Shown piece after piece: positions 16,294-24,587 of a stretch of DNA of 64,000 bases. Position 1 is the first letter of the stretch. Each line of letters begins with the position of its first letter. The notes beneath the pieces were generated by a model. The model was given only the letters and a program-made list of their open reading frames with translations, did not search any database and was not told where the DNA came from. The translations under genes and the position numbers were made by a program. The DNA comes from Nitrospira_D sp019636945. GTDB lineage: Bacteria > Nitrospirota > Nitrospiria > Nitrospirales > Nitrospiraceae. The DNA lies in the NCBI RefSeq assembly GCF_047338595.1, contig NZ_JBLFBO010000008.1, positions 1-64,000 on the forward strand, given 5' to 3'.

Positions 16294-16327
16294 TAAAAAA
16301 GCCGTACTCCGTGGGGGAGGTACGGCT
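16294..16327 (-). terminator. Riboswitch-controlled terminator in the thiC leader
   Basis: Read on the minus strand, AGCCGTAC, loop with C-run, GTACGGCT, then TTTTTTA: an 8-bp GC-rich stem followed by a U-run, between the TPP aptamer and the thiC start. This is the expression platform expected for transcription attenuation. Confidence 0.88.
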
Positions 16328-16343
16328 GAGTGCTCACAACGAC

Positions 16344-16440
16344 CGCGGCTGTCGGCTTCCCTACGCTGGTATTACCCAGGTCAGGTTGTGAGGGTCGTCC
16401 GACTTATTCGGACTCTCAGCCACGTGGCTCCCCTAGCTAT
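16344..16440 (-). promoter_or_regulatory. TPP (THI element) riboswitch
   Basis: On the minus strand the conserved TPP-aptamer blocks appear in order: GGGGAGCC, GGCTGAGAGT, ACCCTC.CAACCTGA, CTGGGTAATACCAGCG and TAGGGAAGC. They match the THI-box consensus nearly base for base. TPP binding should favour the terminator at 16294-16327 and shut down thiC and thi4. Confidence 0.97.
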
Positions 16441-16608
16441 GAATGGTTGATCGTATTACTCCAAATCACCGAAGTCAATCGGCTATTAGGCCCATGTCGG
16501 AGTTTCTCCTTTTGGGGCGAGGGGATGGGACTTTTCCACAAGGTGGGATTCGTTGATTGTGGGAAGGGGCTATCGTAGAATCAACCTCCTGACGTGGGAG
16601 GACGTATT

Positions 16609-17712
16609 GTGACTGCAATAGCGACACTACCAAGATCCATTACCGAGTATCAGGCATTGCCGGCAGCGGAATTGTTTCGCCGGACAGTATTCGCGAAGCA
16701 GGTGCTTGGCGAGCGCGTGATGATCCTCGGCCATAACTACCAGCGTGATGAAGTCATTCAACATGCCGACTTTCGTGGAGACTCGCTGTTGCTGGCCAAG
16801 CTCGCGGCTGAACGTTCTGAACGGCCCTATATCGTGTTTTGCGGTGTGCACTTTATGGCCGAGACAGCGGATATCCTCAGCCGCTCCCAGCAGACGGTGA
16901 TCCTGCCCGATATGGCTGCGGGTTGTTCCATGGCTGATATGGCTGCGATCGAGCAAGTGGATCAATGTTGGGAAGCGCTGAACCGTGTGGTTCCCGCCGA
17001 TGAGACCGTGATGCCGGCGGTGTATGTGAATTCGGCGGCGGTCCTCAAGGCGTTTTGCGGCGAGCATGGGGGCATTACCTGCACCTCTTCCAACGCCAAA
17101 GCCGTGATCGAGTGGTGTTGGGCCAGACGAGAAAAAATCTTATTCTTTCCGGATGAGCATTTGGGCCGCAATACGGCCAACAAAATGGGGATTCCCCGCG
17201 AGCAGATGATCGTGTGGGACCCCTATCAGCCTAATGGTGGAAATACGAAGGAAGCTATCAAACGGGCGAAGTTGATCCTCTGGAAAGGTCACTGCAGCGT
17301 TCACCAGATGTTTCAACCGGTCCATGTGGATCATTTCCGCAAACAGTATCCGGACGGGAACGTCATCGTGCATCCGGAATGTCATGAAGATGTAGTGAAC
17401 AAAGCGGATCTGATCGGATCGACCGAATTCATCATCCGCACCGTCACGGCTGCACCGGCCGGGACGACCTGGGCCGTCGGCACTGAATTGAATCTCGTCA
17501 ATCGCTTGAAACATGAACTCACCGATAAGAAAGTGTTTTTCCTGTCCTCCACCGTCTGCCAATGTGCCACCATGTTTCGCATCGATGCAGCTCACCTCTG
17601 CTGGACCATGGAAAATCTGGCCGAAGGCCACGTGGTGAATCAGATCGTCGTGCCGGACGACGACAAGCATTGGGCAAAAGTCGCACTCGATCGCATGATG
17701 GCCGTCAGCTAA
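16609..17712 (+). CDS. nadA: Quinolinate synthase A
   Basis: A 367-residue 4Fe-4S enzyme that condenses iminoaspartate with dihydroxyacetone phosphate to quinolinate, the NAD precursor. Family motifs are clear: MILGHNYQRDEVI, FCGVHFMAETADIL, LPDMAAGCSMADMA, ITCTSSNA, HPECHEDV and STVCQCATM, which include the three cluster-ligand Cys. GTG 16609 is taken as the start because GGGAGG lies seven bases upstream; GTG 16594 is in frame but overlaps that site. It is transcribed divergently from thiC. No nadB or nadC is in the window. Thi4 also consumes NAD, a possible but unproven link. Confidence 0.96.
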   Translation: MTAIATLPRSITEYQALPAAELFRRTVFAKQVLGERVMILGHNYQRDEVIQHADFRGDSLLLAKLAAERSERPYIVFCGVHFMAETADILSRSQQTVILPDMAAGCSMADMAAIEQVDQCWEALNRVVPADETVMPAVYVNSAAVLKAFCGEHGGITCTSSNAKAVIEWCWARREKILFFPDEHLGRNTANKMGIPREQMIVWDPYQPNGGNTKEAIKRAKLILWKGHCSVHQMFQPVHVDHFRKQYPDGNVIVHPECHEDVVNKADLIGSTEFIIRTVTAAPAGTTWAVGTELNLVNRLKHELTDKKVFFLSSTVCQCATMFRIDAAHLCWTMENLAEGHVVNQIVVPDDDKHWAKVALDRMMAVS

Positions 17713-17975
17713 CGGGATCGTGAAAAACGCTTTCTCGTACGCTCGCTCGTCGTTCGAAAGCGCAACGTACCGCCTGGGTAAACGCCTGTTCATACAGGCA
17801 ATGGGTGGGCGGGTGAAAAAGGTTTACGCCTCACATTCTCAATCGCTGCGGCTTTGCCGGAAGACGTGTTTGACGAGTCCGCAAGCAGGGTAAGGACTAG
17901 TACCTCGCCAGCCATTCCTGTATAGTCCCCTCGATTCTGCATGATTATGATGTAAGTATTCGGATTGTATTGTCT
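17713..17975. other. nadA-ileS spacer
   Basis: The left half contains paired words (AACGCTTTC/GAAAGCG, CGTACG) able to fold around 17735-17770. The right half is AT-rich near 17935-17970 and may hold the ileS promoter. No T-box motif was found. Confidence 0.4.
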
Positions 17976-20783
17976 ATGGATTACAAAGCAACGCTCAATC
18001 TTCCGAAAACCGACTTCCCGATGAAGGCCAATTTGCCGCAGCGGGAGCCGGAGATGCTGGCCTGGTGGGAGCAACAGAAGCTCTATGATCAGATCCAAGC
18101 GATGGGGCAGGGACGGCCTCGGTATGTCCTGCATGACGGCCCTCCCTACGCCAACGGCCGTATCCACATCGGACATGCCTTGAACAAGGTGCTGAAGGAT
18201 ATCATCGTGAAGTCGAAAACGATGAGTGGGTTCCAGTCCCCGTATATACCGGGCTGGGACTGCCACGGTCTCCCGATCGAGCATCAAGTCATGAAGGAGT
18301 TGGGGGAGAAGAAGAAGGACTTGAGCGTGTCCGACATTCGCAAGCTCTGTCGCGCTTATGCTCAAAAGTACGTCGATCTTCAGCGCGAGGAGTTCAAGCG
18401 GCTCGGTGTTCTGGGCGAGTGGGATCAGCCGTATCTCACGATGACGCCGGGGTATGAAGCGACGATTATCCGGGAGTTCGGAAAATTCGTCGAGCAGGGA
18501 GGCGTGTACAAGGGGCTCAAACCCGTTCTCTGGTGCACCCAAGATCAAACAGCGCTGGCTGAAGCAGAAGTTGAGTATGACGACCATGTGTCGCCATCGG
18601 TCTATGTCAAATTTCCCGTCGTGACCTCCCCGGAGGTTTTGGGGAAGACTTTTCCTGGGGTTGCCTTTCCAGAGGGCATCAAACTGGTTTCCGTAGTCAT
18701 CTGGACGACGACTCCGTGGACCTTGCCGGCCAATCAAGCTGTCTGTCTGCACCGTGATTTCGAGTATGCCTTTGTGCAGGTCGGCGATGAGCTGCTGATT
18801 GTGGCGGAGAAACTGCTTGGAACTGTTGCCAAAGGCTGTGGGATCACAGACTATCGTGTCGTCGGAGTCAAAAAAGGTGGTGAGGGTTTTGAGGGGTTGG
18901 AAACACAACGCCCCATTTCTACTGGCTTGTCGCCGATCCTGCTTGGGGATTTCGTCACGCTTGATCAAGGGACCGGCTGTGTGCATATCGCGCCCGGCCA
19001 TGGAATGGAAGACTACATTCTCGTGCTCGATCACAATGCCAAGGCGTCACCGGGTGAAAAACTCGAAATTGTGGCGCCTGTGGATAACGGCGGGCGATTC
19101 ACCGACATCGTGAAGGAATTCTCCGGGCAGCATGTGTTCAAAGCCAATCCAAAGATCGTGGACTATCTTCACGCGAACGGACGACTGCTCGGTTATGGTT
19201 CATTGAGCCATTCCTATCCCCATTGCTGGCGCTGTAAGAATCCCGTGATCTTCCGTGCCACCGAACAGTGGTTCGTGTCCATGGAGATCAATGACTTGCG
19301 GAAAGCGGCTTTGGCAGAGATCGAACAGGTTCGGTGGATTCCGAGCTATGGCCGCGATCGAATTTTCGGCATGATCGAGAACCGGCCGGACTGGTGTCTC
19401 TCGCGCCAGCGTGTATGGGGTGTCCCGATTCCGGGGTTTACCTGCGAAGGCTGTCGGCATGTCCTGGCCGATCCGGTTGTGATCGAGCATATTGCGAGCC
19501 TGATGGAATCGAAGGGGGCGGATGTGTGGTTTGAGCGGTCCGCCTCTGAGCTATTGCCCGCTGGAACTATCTGCCCGAAGTGTGGAGGGGCGACGTTCGA
19601 GAAAGAACGGGACATTCTCGATGTCTGGTTTGAGTCTGGGGTGAGCTACGCGGCTGTGGCGAAGCCAAAGAAATGGTGGCCAACCGATTTGTACCTCGAA
19701 GGGTCAGATCAGCATCGTGGCTGGTTTCATAGTGCCCTGCTTGCTGGAGTGACTACGGATCATCGAGCGCCCTACAAAGCCGTTTTGACCCATGGCTTTG
19801 TGGTGGATGGACAGGGCAAGAAAATGTCCAAGTCGGCGGGGAATGTGGTGGCGCCACAAGACGTCATCAAACAGTCTGGTGCGGAAATCCTGCGCCTCTG
19901 GGTATCGGCACAGGATTATCGCGAAGACCTTCGTATCTCACAAGAGATTTTGAATCATCTCATCGAGGCCTATCGGAAGATCCGCAATACGTCCCGATTC
20001 CTGCTGAGCAATCTGTACGATTTCAATCCAGATGTGCACCGTGTCCCATACGAGCAGTTGCCTGAATTGGACCGTTGGGCTTTGATGCGCCTCGGAGAGC
20101 TGGTCGGCAAAGTTCGCCGGGCGTATGACGACTTTGAATTTCATGCCATCTTCCATGCCGTGAACAATTTTTGCTCCGTCGATCTCAGTGCCGTCTATCT
20201 GGACATCCTGAAGGATAGGCTCTATACATTCCGTGCCGACTCTCCCGTACGGCGCGGGTCCCAAACCGTCTTGTTCGACATCACGGTCGCGTTGGCTAAA
20301 CTCCTGGCACCGATCTTGAGTTTTACGGCTGAGGAGATATGGCGCATGTTACCGGGCGTGGCGCGTAAGGAATGGACGAGCGTCCATCTCACCCTTTTCC
20401 CTGAGAATCTTGCAGTCTGGCGAGACGAGAAGTTGGCGGCACGATGGGAACAACTGCTGGCGTATCGATCACTGGTTCAGGGAGAGCTGGAGGCCCGTCG
20501 TCGGGAGAAGGTGATCGGCTCCTCGCTCGAGGCGCATGTGCACATCGAGGCCGGACCTGATGCCTACCAATTTCTGATCTCTTATGCCGAGGAGCTCAGC
20601 GCACTCTTCATTGTGTCACGAGTGACGGTGAAGAGAGCCGAAGGAAAGATGGAGGACATTCGCGTGACGGTTGAACGATCTGATGCCGCAAAATGCGAGC
20701 GTTGCTGGAATTATCGGGAGGCTGTCGGAAGTGATACCACCCATCCGACCCTCTGTGATCGCTGTGTGGAGGCAGTTCGTTGA
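17976..20783 (+). CDS. ileS: Isoleucyl-tRNA synthetase
   Basis: A 935-residue class I aminoacyl-tRNA synthetase that charges tRNA-Ile and edits Val. The HIGH motif occurs as NGRIHIGHAL, the KMSKS loop as GKKMSKSAGN and the editing-domain TTPWTLPAN block is present. The C-terminal Zn-finger CERCWNYREA...CDRC shows the bacterial type that is normally mupirocin-sensitive. ATG 17976 is chosen; a TTG two codons earlier is in frame. The stop overlaps the lspA start, so the pair is translationally coupled, a common ileS-lspA arrangement. Confidence 0.97.
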   Translation: MDYKATLNLPKTDFPMKANLPQREPEMLAWWEQQKLYDQIQAMGQGRPRYVLHDGPPYANGRIHIGHALNKVLKDIIVKSKTMSGFQSPYIPGWDCHGLPIEHQVMKELGEKKKDLSVSDIRKLCRAYAQKYVDLQREEFKRLGVLGEWDQPYLTMTPGYEATIIREFGKFVEQGGVYKGLKPVLWCTQDQTALAEAEVEYDDHVSPSVYVKFPVVTSPEVLGKTFPGVAFPEGIKLVSVVIWTTTPWTLPANQAVCLHRDFEYAFVQVGDELLIVAEKLLGTVAKGCGITDYRVVGVKKGGEGFEGLETQRPISTGLSPILLGDFVTLDQGTGCVHIAPGHGMEDYILVLDHNAKASPGEKLEIVAPVDNGGRFTDIVKEFSGQHVFKANPKIVDYLHANGRLLGYGSLSHSYPHCWRCKNPVIFRATEQWFVSMEINDLRKAALAEIEQVRWIPSYGRDRIFGMIENRPDWCLSRQRVWGVPIPGFTCEGCRHVLADPVVIEHIASLMESKGADVWFERSASELLPAGTICPKCGGATFEKERDILDVWFESGVSYAAVAKPKKWWPTDLYLEGSDQHRGWFHSALLAGVTTDHRAPYKAVLTHGFVVDGQGKKMSKSAGNVVAPQDVIKQSGAEILRLWVSAQDYREDLRISQEILNHLIEAYRKIRNTSRFLLSNLYDFNPDVHRVPYEQLPELDRWALMRLGELVGKVRRAYDDFEFHAIFHAVNNFCSVDLSAVYLDILKDRLYTFRADSPVRRGSQTVLFDITVALAKLLAPILSFTAEEIWRMLPGVARKEWTSVHLTLFPENLAVWRDEKLAARWEQLLAYRSLVQGELEARRREKVIGSSLEAHVHIEAGPDAYQFLISYAEELSALFIVSRVTVKRAEGKMEDIRVTVERSDAAKCERCWNYREAVGSDTTHPTLCDRCVEAVR

Positions 20784-21304
20784 GCCTGTCAATGCTCCGG
20801 AATATGGTGCTGGCCTCGGTAACCGGGGGCATTATCCTGCTCGATCAGCTGACCAAGCAGCAGATTATGCAGACGATGCGGCTCCATGAGTCGATTCCCG
20901 TCATTCCCAATCTGTTCAGTCTGACCTATATCCGGAACCCTGGCGCAGCCTTTGGTCTCTTAGCCGGCAGTAGTAACGCGTTTCGCATGGTCTTCTTTGG
21001 CCTGACATCGATTTTTGCGCTTGGCCTGCTGGGGACCATCCTGTTACGGATGCCGGAAGAGGATTGGATGGGGCGGGTCAGTGTTGCCGCGATTCTTGGC
21101 GGGGCGATTGGGAACTTGATCGATCGGCTTCGCTTCGGCGAGGTGATTGATTTTCTGGATGTCTACGTTGAGAGCTATCACTGGCCAGCGTTCAACGTCG
21201 CGGATTCGGCAATCACCGTCGGGGTGATCGCCCTCATCATCCACTTTGCGTTCGAAAAACGTATCGAGCCCCCTGAGGCGTCGGAGACGTCGTCGGCCTC
21301 TTGA
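20780..21304 (+). CDS. lspA: Lipoprotein signal peptidase
   Basis: A 174-residue inner-membrane aspartyl protease that cleaves prolipoproteins after lipidation. Four hydrophobic helices are visible, and the two catalytic Asp blocks are intact: GNLIDRLRFGEVIDFLD and FNVADSAITVG. The start is taken as TTG 20780 because GGAGG lies seven bases upstream inside ileS; ATG 20792 is an alternative that removes four residues. Substrates in this window include the lipobox proteins at 978, 22793 and 51090. Confidence 0.95.
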   Translation: MSLSMLRNMVLASVTGGIILLDQLTKQQIMQTMRLHESIPVIPNLFSLTYIRNPGAAFGLLAGSSNAFRMVFFGLTSIFALGLLGTILLRMPEEDWMGRVSVAAILGGAIGNLIDRLRFGEVIDFLDVYVESYHWPAFNVADSAITVGVIALIIHFAFEKRIEPPEASETSSAS

Positions 21305-21328
21305 CGGTGCTGGAGAGTCCTCAGTTCT

Positions 21329-21381
21329 GAGTGCTGAGTACGGAGGTGAACTCCATACTCAACCCTCAAAACTCAGCACTC
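21329..21381. repeat. Palindromic element between convergent lspA and DUF2024 genes
   Basis: GAGTGCTGAGT (21329-21339) and ACTCAGCACTC (21371-21381) are perfect 11-bp inverted arms. An inner hairpin GGAG..CTCC lies between them. It may act as a two-way transcript end and belongs to the style of word-built spacers seen throughout the window. Confidence 0.55.
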
Positions 21382-21385
21382 GCAA

Positions 21386-21646
21386 TTAGGCCGGCATCCG
21401 GACAATAAACCCGCCTTTTTCTTTTGCCTGTTTTTGCTGTTCCGGTGAGAACATAAACAGCGGTTCGCTGTGACAGAACTGGCATTCCTTGGTCGTGATC
21501 GTCGCATCGGGCTCCCCGATGCTGACCAGGTATTCCTTTGCGAGTTTGAGTGCGGTGACCTCATCCGTCGTCATGACATCGAAGTGAATGCGGCCGCTCT
21601 TGCCGTGAACCCAGGTGTCGTAAACGTGAATCGTATCCGAAGACAT
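21386..21646 (-). CDS. DUF2024 family protein
   Basis: An 86-residue protein of the small DUF2024 family, recognised by its opening SSDTIHVYDTWVHG followed by GRIHFDV and the middle KECQFCHSEP, which carries a CxxC pair. No function is established for the family. ATG 21646 has AAAGGAG upstream, located right at the uppP stop, so the two minus-strand genes form one operon. Confidence 0.82.
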   Translation of the reverse strand: MSSDTIHVYDTWVHGKSGRIHFDVMTTDEVTALKLAKEYLVSIGEPDATITTKECQFCHSEPLFMFSPEQQKQAKEKGGFIVRMPA

Positions 21647-21658
21647 GCCCAACTCCTT

Positions 21659-22534
21659 TCAGCGGACGACCAACATGACTACAATGCCGAGAATAATACG
21701 ATAGTAGGCAAAGACGCGCAAGGTATGCCGTTGGACATAGGTCAGGAACACGGCGATGACCGCCCAGGCGACCAGGAAGGAGATTACCATCCCAAGACCC
21801 AGTGCCAGAAAGTCTTGATCGTTGAACGCTCCGCGGGCTTTCCACGTTTCATACAGCGTGGCGGCGATAATCGTCGGGAGTGCGAGGAAAAATGAATATT
21901 CCGTCGCCACTTTTCGATCCAGTCCCGCAAGCAGTCCCCCGATGATCGTGGAACCGGAGCGGGACATGCCGGGAATCAGGGAGGCACATTGTGCCAGTCC
22001 AACCCAGAAGGCATGCCGTGGTGAGACCTGATCGAGGTTCGTGGCAGAAGCGGTGCGTGTGCGTGCCTCCACGAGGAGAATAATGACTCCACCCACAATC
22101 GATGTGGACGCCACCGTCAAGGGAGTGAAGAGATAAGATTTGATCCACCCATGAGCCAACAGGCCGAGAATGGCGGCAGGCAGGAAGGCGATTCCTAGCC
22201 CGAGGATAAACCACAAGTTGGGATGAGTCTGCATGGAAGCCGTGAGACGACTCGCCCATGTCGTGGCGGATGAGTTGCCGAGAGAGGACCAGAGCGTCTG
22301 ACGTTCGTGCCAAGCACCGGACAAGAGTCGACTGATCTTTTCCCGTTCGAAGACGATGACCGCGAGGATGGCGCCCAATTGGATGGAGATTTCAGCATTG
22401 GCAGCCACATCGCCGGTGAATCCCAATGCATGGCCGACCAGGATCAGATGACCGGTGGAAGAGACGGGTAAGAATTCGGTCAGTCCTTCGACGACTCCAA
22501 GAATCACGGCGAGAACCGGGCCCCATTCGTTCAT
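21659..22534 (-). CDS. uppP: Undecaprenyl-diphosphatase
   Basis: A 291-residue integral membrane enzyme (BacA/UppP family) that dephosphorylates undecaprenyl diphosphate to recycle the lipid carrier for peptidoglycan and other surface polymers. The two conserved active-site blocks are present: GVVEGLTEFLPVSSTGHLIL near the N-terminus and LIPGMSRSGSTIIGGLLAG in the middle, with about eight hydrophobic helices. A loop insertion (about residues 80-105) is longer than in the Escherichia protein. It is the first gene of a two-gene unit with DUF2024. Confidence 0.95.
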   Translation of the reverse strand: MNEWGPVLAVILGVVEGLTEFLPVSSTGHLILVGHALGFTGDVAANAEISIQLGAILAVIVFEREKISRLLSGAWHERQTLWSSLGNSSATTWASRLTASMQTHPNLWFILGLGIAFLPAAILGLLAHGWIKSYLFTPLTVASTSIVGGVIILLVEARTRTASATNLDQVSPRHAFWVGLAQCASLIPGMSRSGSTIIGGLLAGLDRKVATEYSFFLALPTIIAATLYETWKARGAFNDQDFLALGLGMVISFLVAWAVIAVFLTYVQRHTLRVFAYYRIILGIVVMLVVR

Positions 22535-22600
22535 GCGTACACCACCTAGGATTAAATGACATAGAGGGGATACTCTCCCCGGCGGGCTTTGATATGATGT

Positions 22601-22632
22601 GACGGATCATCACAGAGCCGTGGTGATCCGTC
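22601..22632. promoter_or_regulatory. Hairpin/operator-like palindrome between uppP and lipoprotein gene
   Basis: GACGGATCATCAC, loop AGAGCC, GTGGTGATCCGTC: a 13-bp inverted repeat with one mismatch in the divergent spacer between uppP and the lipoprotein gene. A second small palindrome GGGGA..TCCCC precedes it. No T-run follows. It could be a regulator site shared by both promoters. Confidence 0.5.
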
Positions 22633-22792
22633 AAGCATCTGATGGAGGATGAAGCTTGTGGTGCGACGAAGGGTAGGAGGCATTCGGACAACAGTAAATA
22701 TATTGACAACGTCTGGATGTTGGCATACACACAATGCATGGTACGGGTTCAATACAAAGACAAGTTATCGGATTTGATGGAGGGAGGATCGC

Positions 22793-23473
22793 ATGAGACG
22801 TGAGTGGATAGTGGTAGTGCTGGTCGGGGCAGTATTGGCCACGGGATGCGTATCCAATAAAAAGTACCAAGCGGCGTTAACCGAAGCAGATAATGCCAAG
22901 ATGGAGCTGGAGAAGGCTCGGCAACAGAAGAGCGCCATGGAACAACAGGTCCGAACACTCAAAGAGCTGAACGTGAAGTTCGGCAATGAGGCGCAGGCGG
23001 TTCGCGATGAACTCCAACGCGTTGAGCATGGGCGCGATGCGGAGCGAGGGGCGATCGAAGGGCGCACGAAAGACCTTGAAGAGAAGGTGAAAGCGCTCTC
23101 GGCGCAGAACCGGAATGTGAAACAAGAATATCAGGATGTGAAGCGCAATAACGATACGTTGAAGTCGCTGGTAGCCCGGTATCAAAAAGAGCTGAAAGAT
23201 CGTTCTCATAGCGGCGCAGCGGCTGCCACGGTGACTCCGAATCAGCTTTCGTCCGGAACGGCTCAGGCAACTCAGGCTGCAGCATCGGCGGCGATGAATA
23301 TCAATAAAGTGTCGGCGAACGACATGGTGCTCTTTCTCGGTCTGAAACAGGATGAGGCGGAACGCATCGTGGGGAATCGCCCCTATCGGGTGAAAGGTGA
23401 ACTGGTGGCGAAGAATGTGGTTCCGAAAGAGACTTTCGACCTGATTAAGGATCGTATCTCAGTCACGCCGTAG
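22793..23473 (+). CDS. Coiled-coil lipoprotein with ComEA-like C-terminus
   Basis: A 226-residue exported protein with lipobox LATGC (Cys19). Residues about 25-145 are a long charged heptad-rich coiled coil (ALTEADNAKMELEKARQQK onward). After a Ser/Ala/Thr linker, residues about 170-226 (NINKVSANDMVLFLGL...AERIVGNRPYRVKGEL) resemble a helix-hairpin-helix unit of the ComEA type. Lipid-anchored coiled coils of this kind usually bridge the envelope; the HhH-like tail might bind DNA or protein. The strong site GGAGGGAGG precedes ATG 22793. No family name is claimed. Confidence 0.7.
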   Translation: MRREWIVVVLVGAVLATGCVSNKKYQAALTEADNAKMELEKARQQKSAMEQQVRTLKELNVKFGNEAQAVRDELQRVEHGRDAERGAIEGRTKDLEEKVKALSAQNRNVKQEYQDVKRNNDTLKSLVARYQKELKDRSHSGAAAATVTPNQLSSGTAQATQAAASAAMNINKVSANDMVLFLGLKQDEAERIVGNRPYRVKGELVAKNVVPKETFDLIKDRISVTP

Positions 23474-23503
23474 AATAGACCAGCGGCAGTTTCTCGGTAT
23501 ACC

Positions 23504-23541
23504 ACGGGCCGTTCTCTGAAAGGAGAACGGCCCGTTTCTTT
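23504..23541 (+). terminator. Rho-independent terminator after the lipoprotein gene
   Basis: ACGGGCCGTTCTC, loop TGAAAG, GAGAACGGCCCGT, then TTCTTT: a perfect 13-bp stem with a T-rich tail, 30 bases after the stop codon. An almost identical stem, with the same flanking TGTGGCCCAC, recurs at 40438. Confidence 0.85.
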
Positions 23542-23740
23542 ATGTGGCCCACCATCCCGATAGGCCTCACCAGTTTGCGCGACCGACCTGAGTAAGTCGT
23601 TTCCGTTCTCAGGCATAACCCGTCGTGCCCTGTTCGTTTTGATCCGCAAGGGTCATCGTGCCGGAAAAAAGTGGTCTTGCTTGAACCAGAGCCGACATGC
23701 GCAGGACGCAGACGCGTATTCTTGGCAGGACTACTGTGAC

Positions 23741-24058
23741 TTATAAGTCGAATAGGAACCGAAGTGCTGCTTTGACCTGCGCAAAGAGATCTGTGGGAAG
23801 TTGGCCAAGCTTCCGTTCGAGGTGTGGTTCGACGAGAGCGCCGACACCTTGAACATTAATCACTGAAGGCTGATCGAGAAACGGGAGATGTCCTAGGGGG
23901 ATTTCATAGCGACTGCCTCGATGTTGCGTAGTGAGCGGGACATAGGCCAGCAGCGCACGAGGAGCCTCCGGATCATGGCGCGAGACGATGAGGACAGGGC
24001 GACGCTTGGCAGCCAACCCGAGATCGGCAAGCCAGATTTCCCCTGGCTTAGCTTTCAT
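23741..24058 (-). CDS. MazF/PemK-like toxin
   Basis: A 105-residue protein of the MazF/PemK fold, typically a ribosome-independent or ribosome-linked mRNA endonuclease. The N-terminal signature KPGEIWLADLG..KRRPVLIVSR is standard, followed by LAYVPLTTQHRGSRYEIPLG and VNVQGVGALVEP-like strands (here INVQGVGALVEP). ATG 24058 overlaps the 3' end of the upstream antitoxin-like gene by 11 bases, the usual antitoxin-first layout. The frame extends to 24109, but that part lies within the antitoxin gene. Activity is inferred from the family. Confidence 0.82.
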   Translation of the reverse strand: MKAKPGEIWLADLGLAAKRRPVLIVSRHDPEAPRALLAYVPLTTQHRGSRYEIPLGHLPFLDQPSVINVQGVGALVEPHLERKLGQLPTDLFAQVKAALRFLFDL

Positions 24059-24224
24059 CGAGGAGGTCGAGAACTTTCTGGACGACGGGACGGGACGGAA
24101 GCAGGTCAAGTGCGTTGGCGTCGGCCATGGCGATCACGTCGCTTACCAATTGCTCCACTTGCGCGGCAACCTCAGGGTTCCATGTCGCGAGTTTCTTGTC
24201 GAGCTGTTCGGCGAGTTGTGTCAT
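24048..24224 (-). CDS. Putative antitoxin of the MazF-like toxin
   Basis: A 58-residue acidic, helical protein (MTQLAEQLDKKLATW...VLDLLDES) immediately upstream of and overlapping the toxin gene. It has no MazE-type AbrB strand pattern. It is instead predicted all-helical, so it is named only from position, size and charge. ATG 24224 is chosen over the longer frame to 24293, which starts in unlikely sequence. A small palindrome (CCACC...GGTGG) just upstream of the start may be an operator. Confidence 0.65.
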   Translation of the reverse strand: MTQLAEQLDKKLATWNPEVAAQVEQLVSDVIAMADANALDLLPSRPVVQKVLDLLDES

Positions 24225-24587
24225 GGCGGTACGGTACCACCTTTGCGATGGTGGCGCAAGAGAACGGCAGAAGGGGAATCTGGCCACAGTCACTGATCCA
24301 GAAGGAAGGACGATGCGGTACTAGTATGACAGCCTGAATCCCATGACCCGGATCACCGATGCACGCAATATCAATTATCTACGGAATTTCTGTGGGCCGA
24401 GTGGCTAGGTTATTGCGAACCTACGAAAAGTCGTGTGACTCTTTCGCTTCTGTTCCCTTCCTACTATCTTCGCCGACGACGTAACTCTTTTACCTGTAGA
24501 AACTTACAGCTATTTCTCTAAGTCATGCTTGCGGTGGTGCGTCTCGCTATGGCAGGATCCGCCACGCAGTTCAGGGGGAACAAGACC
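24225..24587. other. Divergent spacer between the toxin-antitoxin pair and the LAL regulator
   Basis: About 360 bases with no gene supported. Promoters for both directions should lie here. AT-rich stretches occur near 24366-24390 and 24485-24515. No binding-site repeat was picked out. Confidence 0.4.

Noticed and set aside
17713..17975. Possible T-box leader before ileS
   Set aside because: No T-box sequence, specifier stem or terminator/antiterminator pair could be recognised.
17790..19034. Long open frame on the minus strand antisense to ileS
   Set aside because: It lies wholly opposite the 5' part of a clear ileS gene, shows no domain and has the composition expected of a codon-bias shadow.
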